This document shows positions 6,889 through 7,647 of a DNA stretch of 7,647 nucleotides, piece by piece. The DNA lies in contig DLKG01000015.1 of NCBI GenBank assembly GCA_002490315.1, positions 28,184-35,830 of the forward strand, read 5' to 3'. The notes beneath the pieces are model-generated. The model was not told the DNA's origin. It did not search any database and saw nothing but the letters and a program-made list of their open reading frames with translations. Each line of letters opens with the position of its first letter. Position 1 is the stretch's first letter. The DNA is from Prevotella sp. UBA7594. Its GTDB lineage: Bacteria > Bacteroidota > Bacteroidia > Bacteroidales > Bacteroidaceae. The position numbers and the translations under genes were made by a program.

Positions 6889-7311
6889 ATGAACAACACT
6901 TTGGTAGAACAAATTCTTGAGCGTAAGGGCATACGTCCCACCGCCAACCGCATAATCGTCCTGAAGACGCTTCTTGCCCAACATCATCCGACGACTCTCT
7001 CTATGATGGAGAACACGTTGTTGTCGATGGACAAGTCGAGCATCTTCAGGACGCTTACACTTTTTCTTGAGCACGACATTGTACATTCTTTTGAAGATGG
7101 CAAGGGATCGCTTGTTTATGAGCTTTGCACTCATCATGGTTCGGAGGGACATGCTTCAAGCCACGCACATTTCTATTGTGAGTCATGCTCGCGCACGTTC
7201 TGTCTTGAAAACATCCCAGTGCAGAAAGTCGTTCTTCCTGATGGCTTCATTGCCCATTCCGTATCTTTTGTAATTAAGGGTGTCTGCCCCGACTGTCGTA
7301 AAAAAGGATGA
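6889..7311 (+). CDS. Fur-family metal-dependent transcriptional regulator
   Basis: A 140-residue protein of normal Fur-family length. The N-terminal winged helix contains GIRPTANRIIVLKTLL (14-29) and the recognition-helix pattern MDKSSIFRTLTLFLEHDIV (47-65). The C-terminal half has a histidine-rich stretch (THHGSEGHASSHAHF, 81-95). It also has the two CxxC pairs of the structural zinc site: Cys97/Cys100 (CESC) and Cys133/Cys136 (CPDC). This identifies Fur, Zur or PerR in general; which metal it senses cannot be told, although the His/Cys richness would suit zinc or iron. It has its own promoter, and 67 bp with no visible terminator separate it from the DUF5009 gene, so some read-through is possible. 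No functional link to the glycan genes is evident. Confidence 0.92.
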   Translation: MNNTLVEQILERKGIRPTANRIIVLKTLLAQHHPTTLSMMENTLLSMDKSSIFRTLTLFLEHDIVHSFEDGKGSLVYELCTHHGSEGHASSHAHFYCESCSRTFCLENIPVQKVVLPDGFIAHSVSFVIKGVCPDCRKKG

Positions 7312-7604
7312 AATCTTTAGTCGTTAAAATTGATAGGCGATTGGTGGGGGACAGATAATGCTTTTTCCGAATTATTACACTTTATAAGTGCTAATATTTT
7401 TCCGTGGACAGTTATGCTTGCCTTATCTTATATTTGTATTCCTACCGCCTCAAAACTCGCGAATTTTCCAGCGCCTCCTTCCTTCTCCGAATTTATGCCC
7501 TAATTTTGTGTGCAGCTTTTCTCCGTTGTGTTTCAGAGGGTTACGCAATATTCTCCCCAATATGTGCAGCTCTTTTTTCCTTATTTTCCCATTTTCTCAG
7601 TTCT
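7312..7604. other. Non-coding stretch with possible promoter elements and a small hairpin
   Basis: I see no gene in this region; a short frame at 7388-7606 has no family features and a low-complexity composition. The plus strand is pyrimidine-rich from about 7440 to 7600. Two exact TAnnTTTG boxes occur, TATATTTG (7429-7436) and TAATTTTG (7501-7508), but neither has a TTG at the right distance. TGTGCAGCT recurs at 7509-7517 and 7563-7571. GCAATATT (7545-7552) can pair with AATAT-g-TGC (7559-7567), with six T residues at 7573-7578, a possible weak terminator. The region may hold the long leader of a gene beyond the window. Confidence 0.5.
7374..7401 (+). terminator. Candidate weak terminator after the Fur-family gene
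   Basis: ATTACACTT (7374-7382) can pair with AAGTG-c-TAAT (7386-7395), giving a 9-bp stem with one bulged C and a TAT loop. A and a run of five T residues (7397-7401) follow. The stem is AT-rich and therefore weak, but its position 63 bp past the stop suits a terminator. Confidence 0.4.
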
Positions 7605-7647
7605 AAAGTGCCGCTTTGTTCCATGCAAAGTGCCGCTTTATCCCATG
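7605..7647. repeat. Start of a 22-bp tandem repeat, cut by the window edge
   Basis: The 22-bp unit at 7605-7626 is repeated directly from 7627 to the last base (21 bases visible), with only two mismatches (G/A and T/C at unit positions 14 and 16). Each unit starts with AAAGTGCCGCTTT, whose ends AAAG and CTTT are complementary, and ends with CCATGC. The array may continue past the window. I do not recognise the repeat. There are no spacers between units, so it is not a CRISPR array. Confidence 0.75.

Noticed and set aside
7605..7647. Possible CRISPR array.
   Set aside because: The units are directly adjacent with no unique spacers, and no cas genes are in the window.

Overview
The window looks like a chromosomal segment from a Bacteroidales bacterium, most likely a Prevotella-type organism. 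This is inferred from three things: promoters of the Bacteroidetes type (TTG, then TAnnTTTG about 20 bp downstream), start codons mostly without a Shine-Dalgarno sequence, and proteins whose families are typical of gut and oral Bacteroidales. No taxonomic marker gene is present, so the genus is a guess.

Layout. Positions 47-1252 (minus) encode a ROK-family repressor with an N-terminal helix-turn-helix. A 264-bp divergent intergenic region (1253-1516) holds one promoter for each direction and several symmetric repeats that could be operators. Rightward follow a secreted DUF4434 putative glycoside hydrolase with a twin-arginine signal (1517-2620), a strong stem-loop terminator (2658-2687), a two-domain secreted enzyme that joins a sialate O-acetylesterase-type SGNH domain to a glycoside-hydrolase-like 10 (GHL10) domain (2773-5421), and a multi-pass membrane protein of the DUF5009/HGSNAT-like acyltransferase group (5418-6821). 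The last two genes overlap by ATGA. A Fur-family metal-dependent regulator with its own promoter (6889-7311) comes next, then 336 bp without a gene that ends in two copies of a 22-bp tandem repeat cut by the window edge.

How the genes may work together. The ROK repressor probably senses a sugar or sugar derivative and controls the divergent glycan genes. The exported proteins would remove acetyl groups from and cleave an acetylated glycan. The membrane protein resembles enzymes that carry acetyl groups from cytoplasmic acetyl-CoA to an amino sugar on the other side of the membrane. An esterase and a transmembrane acetyltransferase in one translationally coupled pair is the most interesting feature of the locus. 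The substrate cannot be read from the sequence, and there is no SusC/SusD pair in the window. The Fur-type gene looks like an unrelated neighbour.
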